Assembly (NCBI RefSeq): GCF_014696225.1
Contig: NZ_JACJPV010000019.1
Coordinates: 18,686 to 82,685, forward strand
Origin: Anabaena sp. FACHB-1237
Lineage (GTDB): Bacteria > Cyanobacteriota > Cyanobacteriia > Cyanobacteriales > Nostocaceae
DNA: 64,000 nt
Direction of reading: 5' to 3'
The translations under genes and the position numbers were made by a program. Under the pieces are notes generated by a model. That model was given only the letters and a program-made list of their open reading frames with translations. It searched no databases and was not told where the DNA came from. Shown here in pieces: positions 1 to 8,745 of this stretch; position 1 is the first letter of the stretch; the number at the start of each line of letters is the position of its first letter.

Positions 1-156
1 GGCACCAGGGGGTGCGGAATGTGGGTTATATTTAATTAATCTGGGTTAGGTTGACGGACGAAACCCAGGATTTGTCTACAAGGTTATAAGTATTTTAGTT
101 TTGGCGATCGCTCTACCTAACCCACTATGGACATTTTTATATAGGAATAATAACAT

Positions 157-1065
157 CTATTTCCCTTGAATTTTTTTTAACAGGGAGGCAATACTTAGAG
201 ATTTACCATTAGTTTTATTATTATCTTCAATTTGCAATATTCTGGCCTGTCTTATAGCTAATTTGTCTTGAGGATTTAATTTTAAGGCTTGCCGGATATA
301 AACTTTGGCCATGGCTACAAACTGCTGTTCAAGATATACTACTCCTAATAAAGCATAATAATCACTATTTCCAGGTTCTAGTTTGATGGCATCTCTCAAT
401 TCTAAAGTGGCTAAATTCCATTGTTTTTGTTTAGTATATTGTACTGCTCTCTCATAGTGTTTATGAGCATAATTGATGCTATCTGATGATGTATTTGTTT
501 GACTAATATTGCCTGAATGCTGATTTATTATTGTTTTTTCTCTCTCGGGAGTAATTGGTTTTTGTTGATCACTATATTGATTGTCTTCTGTGTGAAATGA
601 TAAATATACCATGTTTATAGCATGCAATTGTTCTGTAACTTGATAAGATTGATACAATGAATGATATTGTGCATTAGAATAGGATTTAATAGCATCTTCA
701 TAAAATAATTGTGCTTCTGTGCCAGTCATGGTTGCCATTGATTGAATTATAGACATTTGTATCCCAACTGGTTGATTTGTATCTACGGCTATGGATTGAG
801 CGCGTAGTTTAGCTATAGTATTTAATCTTTTATTTGAATGCTTGATCTGTTCATGAGCAGGATTAATCAATTGTGTAAAAACTAATCTCGCTAATTCCTG
901 ATCTTCTGGATTGGTATGGACATAATGATCAGGGTGTAACTGTTTTGCTAAAATATGATATCTTTTGTTGATCTGACGATCATGAGCATTAACTGATACT
1001 CCTAGAACAGCATAAGGATCAGCCAGTAGATTTAACCATTGTTTTGTAAGGATATTATCTGACAT
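157..1065 (-). CDS. J-domain protein with C-terminal TPR repeats
   Basis: Predicted cytoplasmic DnaJ-like co-chaperone of 302 aa. Residues about 15-75 form a J domain: PYAVLGV opens it and the HPD signature that stimulates Hsp70 ATPase is at residues 44-46 (LHPDH). There is no Gly/Phe region or zinc finger, so this is a type III J protein rather than DnaJ itself. A polar linker follows, then at least two TPR units at about 203-275 (HYERAVQYTKQKQWNLATLE and the next helix pair), which would bind a client or partner. It stands alone, convergent with nothing obvious. Its Hsp70 partner could be the DnaK encoded at 55.8 kb, but that is inference. The client is unknown. Confidence 0.85.
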   Translation of the reverse strand: MSDNILTKQWLNLLADPYAVLGVSVNAHDRQINKRYHILAKQLHPDHYVHTNPEDQELARLVFTQLINPAHEQIKHSNKRLNTIAKLRAQSIAVDTNQPVGIQMSIIQSMATMTGTEAQLFYEDAIKSYSNAQYHSLYQSYQVTEQLHAINMVYLSFHTEDNQYSDQQKPITPEREKTIINQHSGNISQTNTSSDSINYAHKHYERAVQYTKQKQWNLATLELRDAIKLEPGNSDYYALLGVVYLEQQFVAMAKVYIRQALKLNPQDKLAIRQARILQIEDNNKTNGKSLSIASLLKKIQGK

Positions 1066-1436
1066 TGTTGTATAAATAGCGAATAACTAGTAACTATTTT
1101 AGTCCTTTTTTACTGTTTCAGTGCAATTACCTAAAAATAATTTCAGGGTTAATTGACTGAAAATAAGAATTATGTATTTGATTATGGTTTTAATTGGTGT
1201 AAATTCGCTTATAATATTACTTATGGGTAATATATTTTTTGGGTTATTCCTGAAATTTGGTGTTGATTGAATTTTATCATGAGATATCTGGTGGTAATTC
1301 AATGTCTACCTGCCTGTGGGCAGACAAGTGATTTGAAACCCCTTCTATGGAAAATTCATGAATTGTCCCTACATTCATGTTCACTCTTATGTCTATTGCT
1401 TGATCTTTTAAGATATGCTTGAGAAATTAAAAAAAT
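1066..1436. other. Intergenic region between divergent genes
   Basis: About 370 bases separate the J-domain gene (minus) from the TM2 gene (plus), so both promoters should lie here. The DNA is AT-rich. A 67-codon minus-strand reading frame crosses it but has a low-complexity Ile/Asn/Lys composition and no domain, so I do not call it a gene. Confidence 0.5.
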
Positions 1437-1817
1437 ATGTTAACTAAACGTAAAAGTCGAACTATAGCTATTATTCTAGCTTTTTCTGGTACAGTAACAA
1501 TTTCTGGGTTACATAAATTTTATTTGGGACAACCTCTATGGGGAGTTTTGTATGTTTTGTTATCTTGGACACCTATACCAAAGGTAGCAAGTGCTATTGA
1601 GGCAGTTTGGTATTTAACTTTGGATGAAGATAGGTTTGATGCTAATTTTAATTTGGGTGATGTGGAGCAATCAATGGGTAGGTTATCCCAACCTGTGACT
1701 AATCAGGTAGAATTACTGAGTAATGCTTTAAGGGAGTTGGATCGTCTCCGTGAAGATGGATTGATTTCTGAGTATGAGTTTGAACAAAAACGTCGTCAAC
1801 TTGTGGATAAAATGTAG
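1437..1817 (+). CDS. TM2 domain membrane protein with SHOCT-like tail
   Basis: Small membrane protein of 126 aa. The first half matches a TM2 domain: basic start, a hydrophobic helix, the GLHKFYLGQPLWGVLYVLL turn, and a second helix (about residues 10-60). The C-terminal 30 residues (ELDRLREDGLISEYEFEQKR) match the SHOCT short helical domain, an oligomerisation module common at the ends of bacterial proteins. The function of the family is unknown. The next gene starts 22 bases downstream, so the two are probably cotranscribed. Confidence 0.8.
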   Translation: MLTKRKSRTIAIILAFSGTVTISGLHKFYLGQPLWGVLYVLLSWTPIPKVASAIEAVWYLTLDEDRFDANFNLGDVEQSMGRLSQPVTNQVELLSNALRELDRLREDGLISEYEFEQKRRQLVDKM

Positions 1818-1839
1818 ATCAGGTGGCGAGAATATATTT

Positions 1840-2367
1840 ATGAACTGGCTACTTAGAAGTTTAAGATTACAAAAATTACGAGCAAAATTGTTAAGTGATC
1901 CTTATTATCGCTTGCAGTCTGCTGAAGATGTACAGATGGCGATAGAATTGGGAATACAGATTGATGTGAATCAAGCGACGGTGGATGATTGGCTGCGTTT
2001 GCCAGGGTTATCTATTCATCAGGGGCGATCGCTGGTAGAACTTTCTCGTAGTGGTGTAGTGTTTTATTGTGTTGAGGATCTAGCTGCTGCTTTAGGTATG
2101 CCTTTACAAAGGTTATTTCCTCTTAAACCTTTGCTGAATTTCAGTTATTATGATGAGCAATCTTTAGATTCAGTAAAGAGAATAAATATAAACACTGCTT
2201 CTGTAGTGAGTTTGATGAAAGTTCCATTAATAGATTCATCTTTAGCTGAATTGGTGGTAGAAAATCGTGAGTTATTTGGTAATTATCGAAATTTATTGGA
2301 CTTACAAAAACGGTTGCAACTTTCTGGAGATGAGATCGCCCAATTAATGTATTATTTACAATTTTAA
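1840..2367 (+). CDS. ComEA-like helix-hairpin-helix protein
   Basis: 175 aa. Two helix-hairpin-helix type segments are visible: IDVNQATVDDWLRLPGLS near residues 34-51 and ININTASVVSLMKVPLID near 115-132. The ININTA opening is typical of ComEA-family HhH domains that bind DNA non-specifically. No signal peptide or membrane anchor is present, so this is probably cytoplasmic rather than a competence receptor. I chose the ATG at 1840 because an AGGTGGCGAG ribosome-binding stretch precedes it. An upstream in-frame start at 1774 would overlap the TM2 gene and add 22 unlikely residues. DNA binding is inferred from the fold only. Confidence 0.75.
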   Translation: MNWLLRSLRLQKLRAKLLSDPYYRLQSAEDVQMAIELGIQIDVNQATVDDWLRLPGLSIHQGRSLVELSRSGVVFYCVEDLAAALGMPLQRLFPLKPLLNFSYYDEQSLDSVKRININTASVVSLMKVPLIDSSLAELVVENRELFGNYRNLLDLQKRLQLSGDEIAQLMYYLQF

Positions 2368-2455
2368 TGGTGATTGGTGATATTAATTATGTAAATTATT
2401 GAATCCTGTAAATCTTGATTTGTGACAATTATACCCAGTCCCCTAAATTAGTCCC

Positions 2456-3055
2456 CTAAATTATCCCCAAACGATCCAGTGGCCAAAAGCGAAAAGTAGC
2501 TCGGCCAATAACGTTTTTACTTGGTACAAAACCCCAATAACGCGAGTCGTTACTATCATTACGATTATCCCCCATGACAAAGAATGAATCTGGGGGAATT
2601 TTAATGGTAGGAAATGGGCGATTTGGCGGTTCAGCAATGTATTCTTCTGTTAAAGGTTGATCGTTAATATAAACTTTTCCTTGGGATATTTTAATTGTTT
2701 CTCCTGGTTTACCAATTATTCGTTTGATGAAAGCTTGGTTTGCTGGATAACCTCGTCTTTGTAGTTCTGGTGGTGATTTAAAAACGACTATATCACCAGT
2801 TTTGGGATGATGAAAATTATAGGAAATTTTTTCTATGACTAAGCGATCGCCTGTGTGTAAGGTTGGATACATTGATTCTGAAGGAATTAGTCGAGGTTCG
2901 GCAATAAATGTTCTAATTAATAATGCTAAAGATAGGGCAATGGTAATTAAAACAATATTTTCTTGCCAACCGCACCATTTTTTGGTTTCTGGAGATGTTT
3001 CTTTTTGATCACTTTTGTTAATAGTCATAGAAGTTGTTACTGGTGATAATGACAC
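2456..3055 (-). CDS. lepB: Signal peptidase I
   Basis: Type I signal peptidase (family S26), 199 aa, which cleaves signal peptides from exported proteins. It has one N-terminal membrane helix (about 34-52), with the catalytic domain on the far side of the membrane. Catalytic serine S61 is in IPSESMYPTL and the general-base lysine K111 is in FIKRIIGKPGE. The conserved MGDNRNDSNDSRYWGFV box follows near residue 160. Length is normal for cyanobacterial LepB, which often occurs in two copies. The gene ends only about 90 bases from the convergent HhH gene. Confidence 0.95.
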   Translation of the reverse strand: MSLSPVTTSMTINKSDQKETSPETKKWCGWQENIVLITIALSLALLIRTFIAEPRLIPSESMYPTLHTGDRLVIEKISYNFHHPKTGDIVVFKSPPELQRRGYPANQAFIKRIIGKPGETIKISQGKVYINDQPLTEEYIAEPPNRPFPTIKIPPDSFFVMGDNRNDSNDSRYWGFVPSKNVIGRATFRFWPLDRLGII

Positions 3056-3093
3056 TGAATGATTGTGAGAATTGTTAACAGTTAACTGTCAGT

Positions 3094-3363
3094 TTATATA
3101 TTTTCTGTTAATGTTTGCGGGGGAGAAAATGGTGGTGATTTGGCAGTAATTACTTCCGGAGGACGGATAAATTTTTCTTGCCATTGGAATCCGCGACGAA
3201 CAATTTTAGTAATTGTTTGATCTGCCAGATCCTTTGTTTCTTCCCGATCTAAAACACAACAGACATTAAAATCTGGTTCTCTACCTATTTCTAATTCTAT
3301 GGTAAAAACTTCACGTTTTCCTAAAATGTTCAGAAATTTTCTATAGGGAAGATGGCTACCCTG
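3094..3363 (-). pseudogene. C-terminal relic of an unidentified protein gene
   Basis: The minus strand has an open frame of 89 codons plus stop with protein-like composition (REVFTIELEIGREPDFNVCC and RGFQWQEKFIRPPEVITA are visible segments). It has no plausible start codon, and an in-frame TAG lies immediately upstream at 3364-3366. It looks like the 3' end of a gene whose 5' part was lost. I do not recognise the family. The neighbouring relic at 3501-3722 supports decay of this whole interval. Confidence 0.5.
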
Positions 3364-3500
3364 CTATTTTATTTAATTAATTGAGATTTTGATAAAGATT
3401 TCTAGTGTTGCTGATTATAGAGTATGATTTTGTTGCAAGCACGAGAGGCACGCAGTTGCACAGAGTAAGCATTTGATTTGAAATCATTGATTTTTTAATT

Positions 3501-3722
3501 TCATACTTCAGTTCCCCAAGGCCTTAATTTATTTTCCTGTTCTAATTGTTCGGCTTATTGCAATGCAGATTCATCTGTTTTTTATTCATAAACGTGAATT
3601 TCTGCTTTAGCGATCGCCATTTTTACAGAATGATTATATAATTTTAATGCTGCATTATAATTAGCGATCGCCTGCTTAAAAAAAACCATTTTATAACTGT
3701 ACATTTCCTTAATAATACTCAT
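3501..3722 (-). pseudogene. Small helical protein gene broken by two in-frame stops
   Basis: Reading from ATG at 3722 on the minus strand gives 74 codons in one frame, ending at TGA 3501-3503, with two internal TAA codons (codons 47 and 56). The translated pieces look like real helical protein: KQAIANYNAALKLYNHSVKM, then KTDESALQ, then AEQLEQENKLRPWGTEV. The ATG overlaps the TGA of the LysM gene as ATGA, the usual sign of translational coupling, so it was once the next gene of that operon. No function is recognised. Confidence 0.6.
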
Positions 3723-4264
3723 GGTTTTTTACCTTTGCAAGTAGGAGGAATTTTTAACACCTGATCTATCTTTAATTGATTTTCGCGCTTTTGTAATTCT
3801 GGGTTCACTGCAACTATTAAAAGCCAGTCGGTAGGTTTGCTACACAATTTTCCCGCAATACCGCTTAAAGTATCACCTGATTTCACACTATAGGTTATGG
3901 ATGGTGGTGTAGTGGGAACCACAGGTTTAATCGGAACAGATAGAATAGGAGAAGTAGTAACAGTAGGATTAGTAGGATTAGTAGAATTTCTAGTTTTACT
4001 GGAATTATTAGTATGATCAGTATTAAAACTATATAAATTTTGTAAAGCGAAAAAACTTGCTCCTACACCAATAGTAATCCCAATTATTAACATGAGAATT
4101 GCTATTCCTGTACTCCACAATTTATCTTTTATATCTGGTTCTAACCCTTGTAGGGAACGAATTAAAAATACATCTGTTTGACAATTAGGACAAATATCAG
4201 TTTCAATTCCTTGATAACCACAAACAGGACAATTAATTTTAGTATTCATCTTGTTGGTATTCAT
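3719..4264 (-). CDS. Zinc-ribbon, membrane-anchored LysM protein
   Basis: 181 aa. N-terminal zinc ribbon with cysteines 12, 15, 25 and 28 (CPVC and CPNC pairs), a single membrane helix at about 54-74, a Thr/Pro/Ser-rich linker, then a C-terminal LysM domain (YSVKSGDTLSGIAGKLC, about 127-175). LysM binds peptidoglycan N-acetylglucosamine, so the protein probably spans the membrane with the ribbon inside and LysM on the wall side. The ATG overlaps the original end of the upstream gene as ATGA (see 4336-4812). A second ATG five codons later is also possible. It belongs to the TerD-containing minus-strand block. The role is unknown. Confidence 0.8.
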   Translation of the reverse strand: MNTNKMNTKINCPVCGYQGIETDICPNCQTDVFLIRSLQGLEPDIKDKLWSTGIAILMLIIGITIGVGASFFALQNLYSFNTDHTNNSSKTRNSTNPTNPTVTTSPILSVPIKPVVPTTPPSITYSVKSGDTLSGIAGKLCSKPTDWLLIVAVNPELQKRENQLKIDQVLKIPPTCKGKKP

Positions 4265-4335
4265 CTTATCAATCCTGTAATAATATTATTAGTTGGTAAT
4301 TCTTGACTTAACCAATGTTGCACATCTGGCAATAA

Positions 4336-4812
4336 TTATCGCCATAATTGCACCGCTTCATATTTATCATGAATTTTGCCAGCATTCAACATTTGTGAAA
4401 GTTTTTCTGACATAGCATTTGCCTGAGTAGGTGCAATTAGTTTAGCCTGTTTGATCGCTAAAATACAACCTTGAATTAACTGGACGACTGAATGAGGTAA
4501 GTTCCGTAATTCTCGTTTACATTCTTCTTGATGATATTCCATACTGTAAAGATTATGACTCTTGATAGCTAGTTTTAACTCTTGACTGAGATTTTGTAAT
4601 CTTTCTTGTTGTAACTCATGAATGATGAAATCACATAATTTCAGTATGCGATCGCACTCATTAATTAAAGACTCTGTTTCTAACTTGATGGGCGACATAT
4701 AGACCTGGAATTTCTGCAAACTTTCCTCAGTACGTTCTAAAATATCCAGATGTTCTTCTGCAGTGACAGGATTTTTAATGAAATTAGCTGATTGTACCAC
4801 TGGTACAGCCAA
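4336..4812 (-). CDS. Helical protein of unknown function, probably truncated by a stop mutation
   Basis: 158 aa, almost entirely alpha-helical and charged, with no recognised domain. The frame continues past the TAA at 4336-4338 for 24 more sensible codons (LLPDVQHWLSQELPTNNIIT is visible) to a TGA at 4261-4263 that overlaps the LysM start as ATGA. The intact ancestor was therefore probably 183 aa and translationally coupled to the LysM gene, and the TAA is likely a recent nonsense change. The shortened protein may still work. Like its neighbours it belongs to the TerD block. Confidence 0.65.
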   Translation of the reverse strand: MAVPVVQSANFIKNPVTAEEHLDILERTEESLQKFQVYMSPIKLETESLINECDRILKLCDFIIHELQQERLQNLSQELKLAIKSHNLYSMEYHQEECKRELRNLPHSVVQLIQGCILAIKQAKLIAPTQANAMSEKLSQMLNAGKIHDKYEAVQLWR

Positions 4813-5015
4813 TTTTAAATCCTTGACATAACGTTGTTGTTTAGCTCACGCAGAGTCGCAGAGTTACAGAGAGTTTGATTTTTAGTTTGATACTTTATGT
4901 TAGGTTGGATGTTATGTTTAAATGTAAGTAAAAATACGGTTTATTTTCGGAATTTGTAGGTGATTCAGATATCAAGAATCTGTTTATTTACATCATTTAT
5001 GCAGTCTCAAGTACC

Positions 5016-5777
5016 CTACATCAGTGTATTTTCTACTTCCTGTAATATATTTCCTTTCACATACTTACAAATGGCTTTATTCATTAAAATCATTTGTCCC
5101 ACATGAAAGGATGGGGGTATTAAACTATGAATACGATGATCTAAACCATCGTGCATCACGTCTGTGGCTAATTCTGAATGATCTAAGCCTAATGTATGTC
5201 CTATTTCGTGGGTAATAGTATTAGCAATTAAATTAGATAATTGACTTAAATTAAGATTGGCTATCTCTGCTGTGCGTAAAATTTGATCTATCCGCACACC
5301 AGCTATATTTGTCACTTCTCCTGGATTGAAACTAGCAATTCCTAAGTAATCTACTGGTTGTTGATCTATAAATATATAAACGTGAGTATATCTGTTACCC
5401 CATTCTTTTGGATCTGGTTGATCTGATGTTAAAAATACTTGGATACTTCTAAAAGCACTAAATACCTTAGCCAGTGCGTCCGTGATGACTTCGATAATAG
5501 TGGTATTATTTGTATGATTATTTAGCATTCCTGAAAGATCAATCCAAACGCAATGGCGAATTTGCTCATCTTGAATATTATGTAATAATGTTCCACAAGA
5601 AGGACATATTCGCCAATTAGTTTGAATGAGGGAACGACAACCTCGACAGCGTGGACGAGGAGGTCGTTGCAGGTTAATGCGTTCCCAAATGGGAACTTGT
5701 GATTTTTGCTGCTGGTTTTTTTTAGGTGGCCTAGTTAAATTTAGGCGATCATAAAGTGACATTACATTGTTTAACAA
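5016..5777 (-). CDS. Zinc-ribbon metzincin-type metalloprotease
   Basis: 253 aa. A zinc ribbon (C44, C47, C58, C61) precedes a protease domain with the metzincin signature HEIGHTLGLDH (ligands H190, H194, H200, base E191) and a downstream Met-turn (DVMHD, M208). This is the matrixin/archaemetzincin-like zinc site. No signal peptide is visible, so it is probably cytoplasmic, which is unusual for this fold. It starts 4 bases after the stop of a TerD gene and is presumably cotranscribed with it. A start at the ATG for MSLYDRL (5762) is also possible. Substrates are unknown. A link to Ter stress signalling is inferred from context. Confidence 0.85.
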   Translation of the reverse strand: MLNNVMSLYDRLNLTRPPKKNQQQKSQVPIWERINLQRPPRPRCRGCRSLIQTNWRICPSCGTLLHNIQDEQIRHCVWIDLSGMLNNHTNNTTIIEVITDALAKVFSAFRSIQVFLTSDQPDPKEWGNRYTHVYIFIDQQPVDYLGIASFNPGEVTNIAGVRIDQILRTAEIANLNLSQLSNLIANTITHEIGHTLGLDHSELATDVMHDGLDHRIHSLIPPSFHVGQMILMNKAICKYVKGNILQEVENTLM

Positions 5778-5781
5778 TCAT

Positions 5782-6387
5782 CTAACAATAGGTTTTAGCT
5801 AATTCTCCTAAACCATTTACAGTTACACCATTGCCAATAGCAGCCATTTTCCACTCATTATTATGGCGATAAACTTCTGCTAATACCATTCCTGTCATTC
5901 CATTATACTCTGTTCCTGAAAGATTGTATCTAGCTAATTCTTGATTATTTGCCATGTTGACTAACCGCACAAAGGCATTTTCAATTTGACCAAAGTTTTG
6001 TTTACGGGCTAAACAGTCGTAAATATTAATCACAAAAACTAATTTGCTAATGTCCGCAGGAATTTTAGGTAAATCAATGATAATTACTTCATCATCTCCA
6101 TCTCCTGCACCTGTTAAATTATCTCCTGTGTGGGTAATGGCTCCTGATATATGTTGGAGATTTCCAAAGTAAACTATATTCTCTTTGGCTGTTAATTTGC
6201 CATTGCTATCTAAACAAATTACAGAAGCATCTAAATCATATTCATGACCACCTTTACCAAAGTTGCTAAACAATCCTCCTCCTGATTTTTTAGCAATGTC
6301 CCAACCTAAACCACACATTAATTTAGTTAAACCAGGAGCTTCTTTAGCAAGTGATATTCTTTGTCCTTTTTGTAAATTAATCGCCAT
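5782..6387 (-). CDS. TerD-domain stress protein
   Basis: 201 aa, a single TerD domain over the full length. The acidic calcium-binding signature is clear (YDLDASVICLD and [15 protein letters not shown]), as is the conserved QNFGQIENAFVRLVN segment. TerD proteins are cytoplasmic Ca2+-binding proteins of tellurite, phage and general stress response systems. The gene lies 21 bases after the second TerD gene and just before the metalloprotease, forming an operon. Compared with the neighbour it carries a Gly-rich insertion at about 35-48. Confidence 0.92.
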   Translation of the reverse strand: MAINLQKGQRISLAKEAPGLTKLMCGLGWDIAKKSGGGLFSNFGKGGHEYDLDASVICLDSNGKLTAKENIVYFGNLQHISGAITHTGDNLTGAGDGDDEVIIIDLPKIPADISKLVFVINIYDCLARKQNFGQIENAFVRLVNMANNQELARYNLSGTEYNGMTGMVLAEVYRHNNEWKMAAIGNGVTVNGLGELAKTYC

Positions 6388-6408
6388 TTTTTTTGCTCCT
6401 ATTTGCTC

Positions 6409-6984
6409 CTAGCTAAAACGATCTAATAATGCTTTTAATCCACCTTGATAGCCTGAACCAACGGCATTTAAACGCCATTCTCCATCTTTCCGGTATAGTT
6501 CAGCCATAATTAATGCAGTTTCAATGGAATAGTCTTCTACAAGGTCATAACGAATTACTTCTTGTTCATTTTGTAAGTTGACAACTCTCACAAAGGCATT
6601 CTGTACTTGGCCAAAGTTTTGTCTTCTTTCTGCTGCTTCATGAATAGTGACAGTAATAACTATTTTTTGGACATCCGCAGGAACTTTTTGCAGGTTAATT
6701 TTGATTACTTCATCATCTCCATCTCCTACACCTGTCAGATTATCTCCAGTATGTTCTATTGATTTTGCTGGATCTGGACTAGTTAAATTGTTGTAGAAAA
6801 TAAAGTGGTTGTCAGATATTAATTTATCATTTTTTCCTAATAAGAAGGCTGATGCATCTAGGTCAAAGTCAAATCCAGTATCCATGACTTTAACATCCCA
6901 TCCTAAACCTACAAATATTTCTGTTAACCCAGGAGCAACTTTGTCTAGTGATACTCGTTGTCCTTTGCTTAATGAAATTGCCAT
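6409..6984 (-). CDS. TerD-domain stress protein, second paralogue
   Basis: 191 aa TerD domain with [27 protein letters not shown] and [15 protein letters not shown], a tandem paralogue of the adjacent gene. It is the first gene of the minus-strand block, with its promoter in the 640-base gap shared with the divergent GTPase gene. Family knowledge points to calcium-dependent stress response. Direct tellurite resistance should not be assumed. Confidence 0.92.
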   Translation of the reverse strand: MAISLSKGQRVSLDKVAPGLTEIFVGLGWDVKVMDTGFDFDLDASAFLLGKNDKLISDNHFIFYNNLTSPDPAKSIEHTGDNLTGVGDGDDEVIKINLQKVPADVQKIVITVTIHEAAERRQNFGQVQNAFVRVVNLQNEQEVIRYDLVEDYSIETALIMAELYRKDGEWRLNAVGSGYQGGLKALLDRFS

Positions 6985-7628
6985 GTTTTACTCCATTTTT
7001 TCAATTCTCTTTTTGGTTTTCTTCATGTTAATTCATCATTAATAAGTAGAATTAATGGGAAGAAATTTGATAATTAATAGGAAATTATTAACACACTAAA
7101 AAATATTATATAACCAGAAAGCCGAGTTTTGACATCATTGAACATCAATTAAGATCCAGCATAACATAAAAATACAATAAAACAAGTAGAGTCCCTTATT
7201 TTTAGTTTTGTTTTTTTGTGCCGGTTGTTTCTTTTACATATTAAGTAGCTTTAATAAAAATCAGTATCAGTATTTTGTCGGAATTTACTGCAAAATTGTA
7301 TGAGTATATTTATAGAGAGGTTGATGTAGATTGTTGAATGTATGCCATTCTTTACACTAAGTGTTTTTAATAATGTGATGTAAGTTAATATATGTTAATT
7401 ATTTTTAGCTGTATTGTAACAATTTTGATACTTATGGAAATAATTGCGTTTATGTGCGTATGATGTTAAGTTTAAATATACTTAATAATACTGTTTATTC
7501 CCGCAGATGGTGGAGTGGTAAGGTTAAAAATATTCGTTTAAAGTTAATTTTCCAAGTTTAGGGAAATTTGAGGTACTATGGGTAACTTTATTATTGTATG
7601 ATTAAAGTCATAGTACAGGGTAATAATT
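6985..7628. other. Divergent promoter region between TerD operon and GTPase operon
   Basis: About 640 bases without a gene, very AT-rich. It separates the leftward TerD block from the rightward GTPase block, so it should hold both promoters and any shared operator. I see no long palindrome, RNA gene or recognisable protein fragment. Confidence 0.5.
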
Positions 7629-8375
7629 GTGGGAGTAGTTTTTATAGGCGATCGCGCTACGGGAAAAACACATTTAGCAATGGAGTTAACTAACCCCAAA
7701 CATGAGTATGTAAAAGTTATTAATCAAGATTATGAAATGCTTAAAGCAAACCTGAAATTTGATGAAGTTTCTGGCGTGATGCAAGCAACAGATGTAATCT
7801 TAGATAGATTATTAGATATTGAAGTGCGATTACCCACTGGTAATAAGCAAGTATTAGTAGATTGGATAGATACACCTGGGGAGGTATGGCGCAAAAGTTG
7901 GCAACAAGACAACCAAAAGGAATGGAGCAAACTTTTACAGACCATCCGCGATAGTGAAGGAATATTTCTCGTACTTCCACCCCATCGCGGCTTAACTTTT
8001 CAAGCTGGTGTGGATGTGGATGAATTTATGAGTACACAACAATGGTGTGCTAGATTTGAGCGGTGGGTGGACTTTTTTCGTACGGATTGTCCGAAAGCAA
8101 GACATATAGTTATATGTTTAAATAAGGCTGATCTATTTTGTAATTTATCCCAGGAAAGTTCACAGTTAGCTTATCATCCTAATGGTGGAGCGATGAATTG
8201 GCAACAACGCCATTTATACAGTATGCAACGTTACTTTAGACCGATTCAATCACAGTTAGCAGAAATTAACAAAAGTGTTTCTGGTTTATCAGTACGTTGT
8301 TTTATTACATCGGTTTATGATCGTTCTTTATTGGAACTTCCTTGGATATATTTGGGTAGTTTTCTAGCTAAGTAG
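7629..8375 (+). CDS. P-loop GTPase-like protein 1
   Basis: 248 aa P-loop NTPase of the small-GTPase (TRAFAC) type. Walker A is GDRATGKT (residues 7-14), the G3/Walker B motif is WIDTPGE (about 81-87), and NKAD in VICLNKADLF is a classical guanine-specifying G4 motif. No membrane segment. It starts at GTG 7629. First gene of the plus-strand block. It differs from the next two GTPase-like proteins, which lack a proper NKxD. A nucleotide switch controlling the envelope and phospho-signalling genes downstream is inferred. Confidence 0.8.
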   Translation: MGVVFIGDRATGKTHLAMELTNPKHEYVKVINQDYEMLKANLKFDEVSGVMQATDVILDRLLDIEVRLPTGNKQVLVDWIDTPGEVWRKSWQQDNQKEWSKLLQTIRDSEGIFLVLPPHRGLTFQAGVDVDEFMSTQQWCARFERWVDFFRTDCPKARHIVICLNKADLFCNLSQESSQLAYHPNGGAMNWQQRHLYSMQRYFRPIQSQLAEINKSVSGLSVRCFITSVYDRSLLELPWIYLGSFLAK

Positions 8376-8381
8376 AGACTA

Positions 8382-8414
8382 AGATACCGGACTTCTTAAA
8401 GAAGTCCGGTATCT
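8382..8414. repeat. Dispersed palindromic hairpin repeat
   Basis: A 14-base inverted repeat around ACTTCTTAAAGAAGT (agatacCGGACTTCTT and its complement) directly after the GTPase 1 stop. Related copies lie at 20425, 24492, 32377, 33395, 57750 and 63764, always just outside genes. It could act as a bidirectional terminator or be a selfish REP-like element. Confidence 0.85.
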
Positions 8415-8431
8415 GAAACAGATACAATATC

Positions 8432-8471
8432 AATAGGATAGAAAAATGGCGATCGCGGTTCTGGAAAAACA
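8432..8471 (+). pseudogene. Relic of a GTPase gene start and Walker A
   Basis: Bases 8432-8447 are identical to the 16 bases immediately upstream of the next GTPase start (8730-8745). Bases 8448-8471 are identical to the Walker A coding bases of GTPase 3 (9623-9646) and read GDRGSGKT in frame. The match stops abruptly where a dispersed repeat begins. This looks like the debris of a fourth GTPase paralogue or a recombination scar. Confidence 0.65.
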
Positions 8472-8520
8472 AGCCAGAATAAATTCCCTGTCTGAAAGCT
8501 AAAATCGGTTTTAACCGATT
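8472..8520. repeat. Dispersed repeat with AATCGGTTTTAACCGATT hairpin
   Basis: A sequence beginning AGCCAG, containing AATTCCCTGTCT and ending in a perfect palindrome around TTTTAA. A closely related copy is at 27640-27690 between psbT and rpsA. A third hairpin, AATCAGTTTTAACTGATT at 8600-8617, differs by paired changes on both arms, suggesting the stem is maintained. Confidence 0.7.
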
Positions 8521-8745
8521 ATTTGTAGATGAGATGATTTGTATTATTTCCACCGTCTTTTACAAAGAAAATTTAAATTCTAGGTAATAAATAAGGTAAA
8601 ATCAGTTTTAACTGATTGTTTGTATTATTTTCAACCTAATTGACAAATGATAGTACGTTTTAACGTAATTTAGCTATGAGAGGGGGAATTAATTGCCCTG
8701 CGGATATGGATACTAACCAATAAGATATGAATAGGATAGAAAAAT
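8521..8745. other. Non-coding remainder of the GTPase 1-GTPase 2 gap
   Basis: Holds the second hairpin of the TTTTAA family at 8600-8617 and a weaker one near 8650-8671 (TACGTTTTAACGTA). No gene is visible. The last 16 bases before the GTPase 2 start are the duplicated leader found at 8432-8447. Confidence 0.5.

Noticed and set aside
1099..1302. 67-codon minus-strand frame
   Set aside because: Low-complexity Ile/Asn/Lys composition, no domain, lies in a divergent promoter region.
5782..6984. Tellurite resistance operon
   Set aside because: Only TerD-domain genes are present; no terA, terB, terC or terZ order, so a resistance call is not supported.
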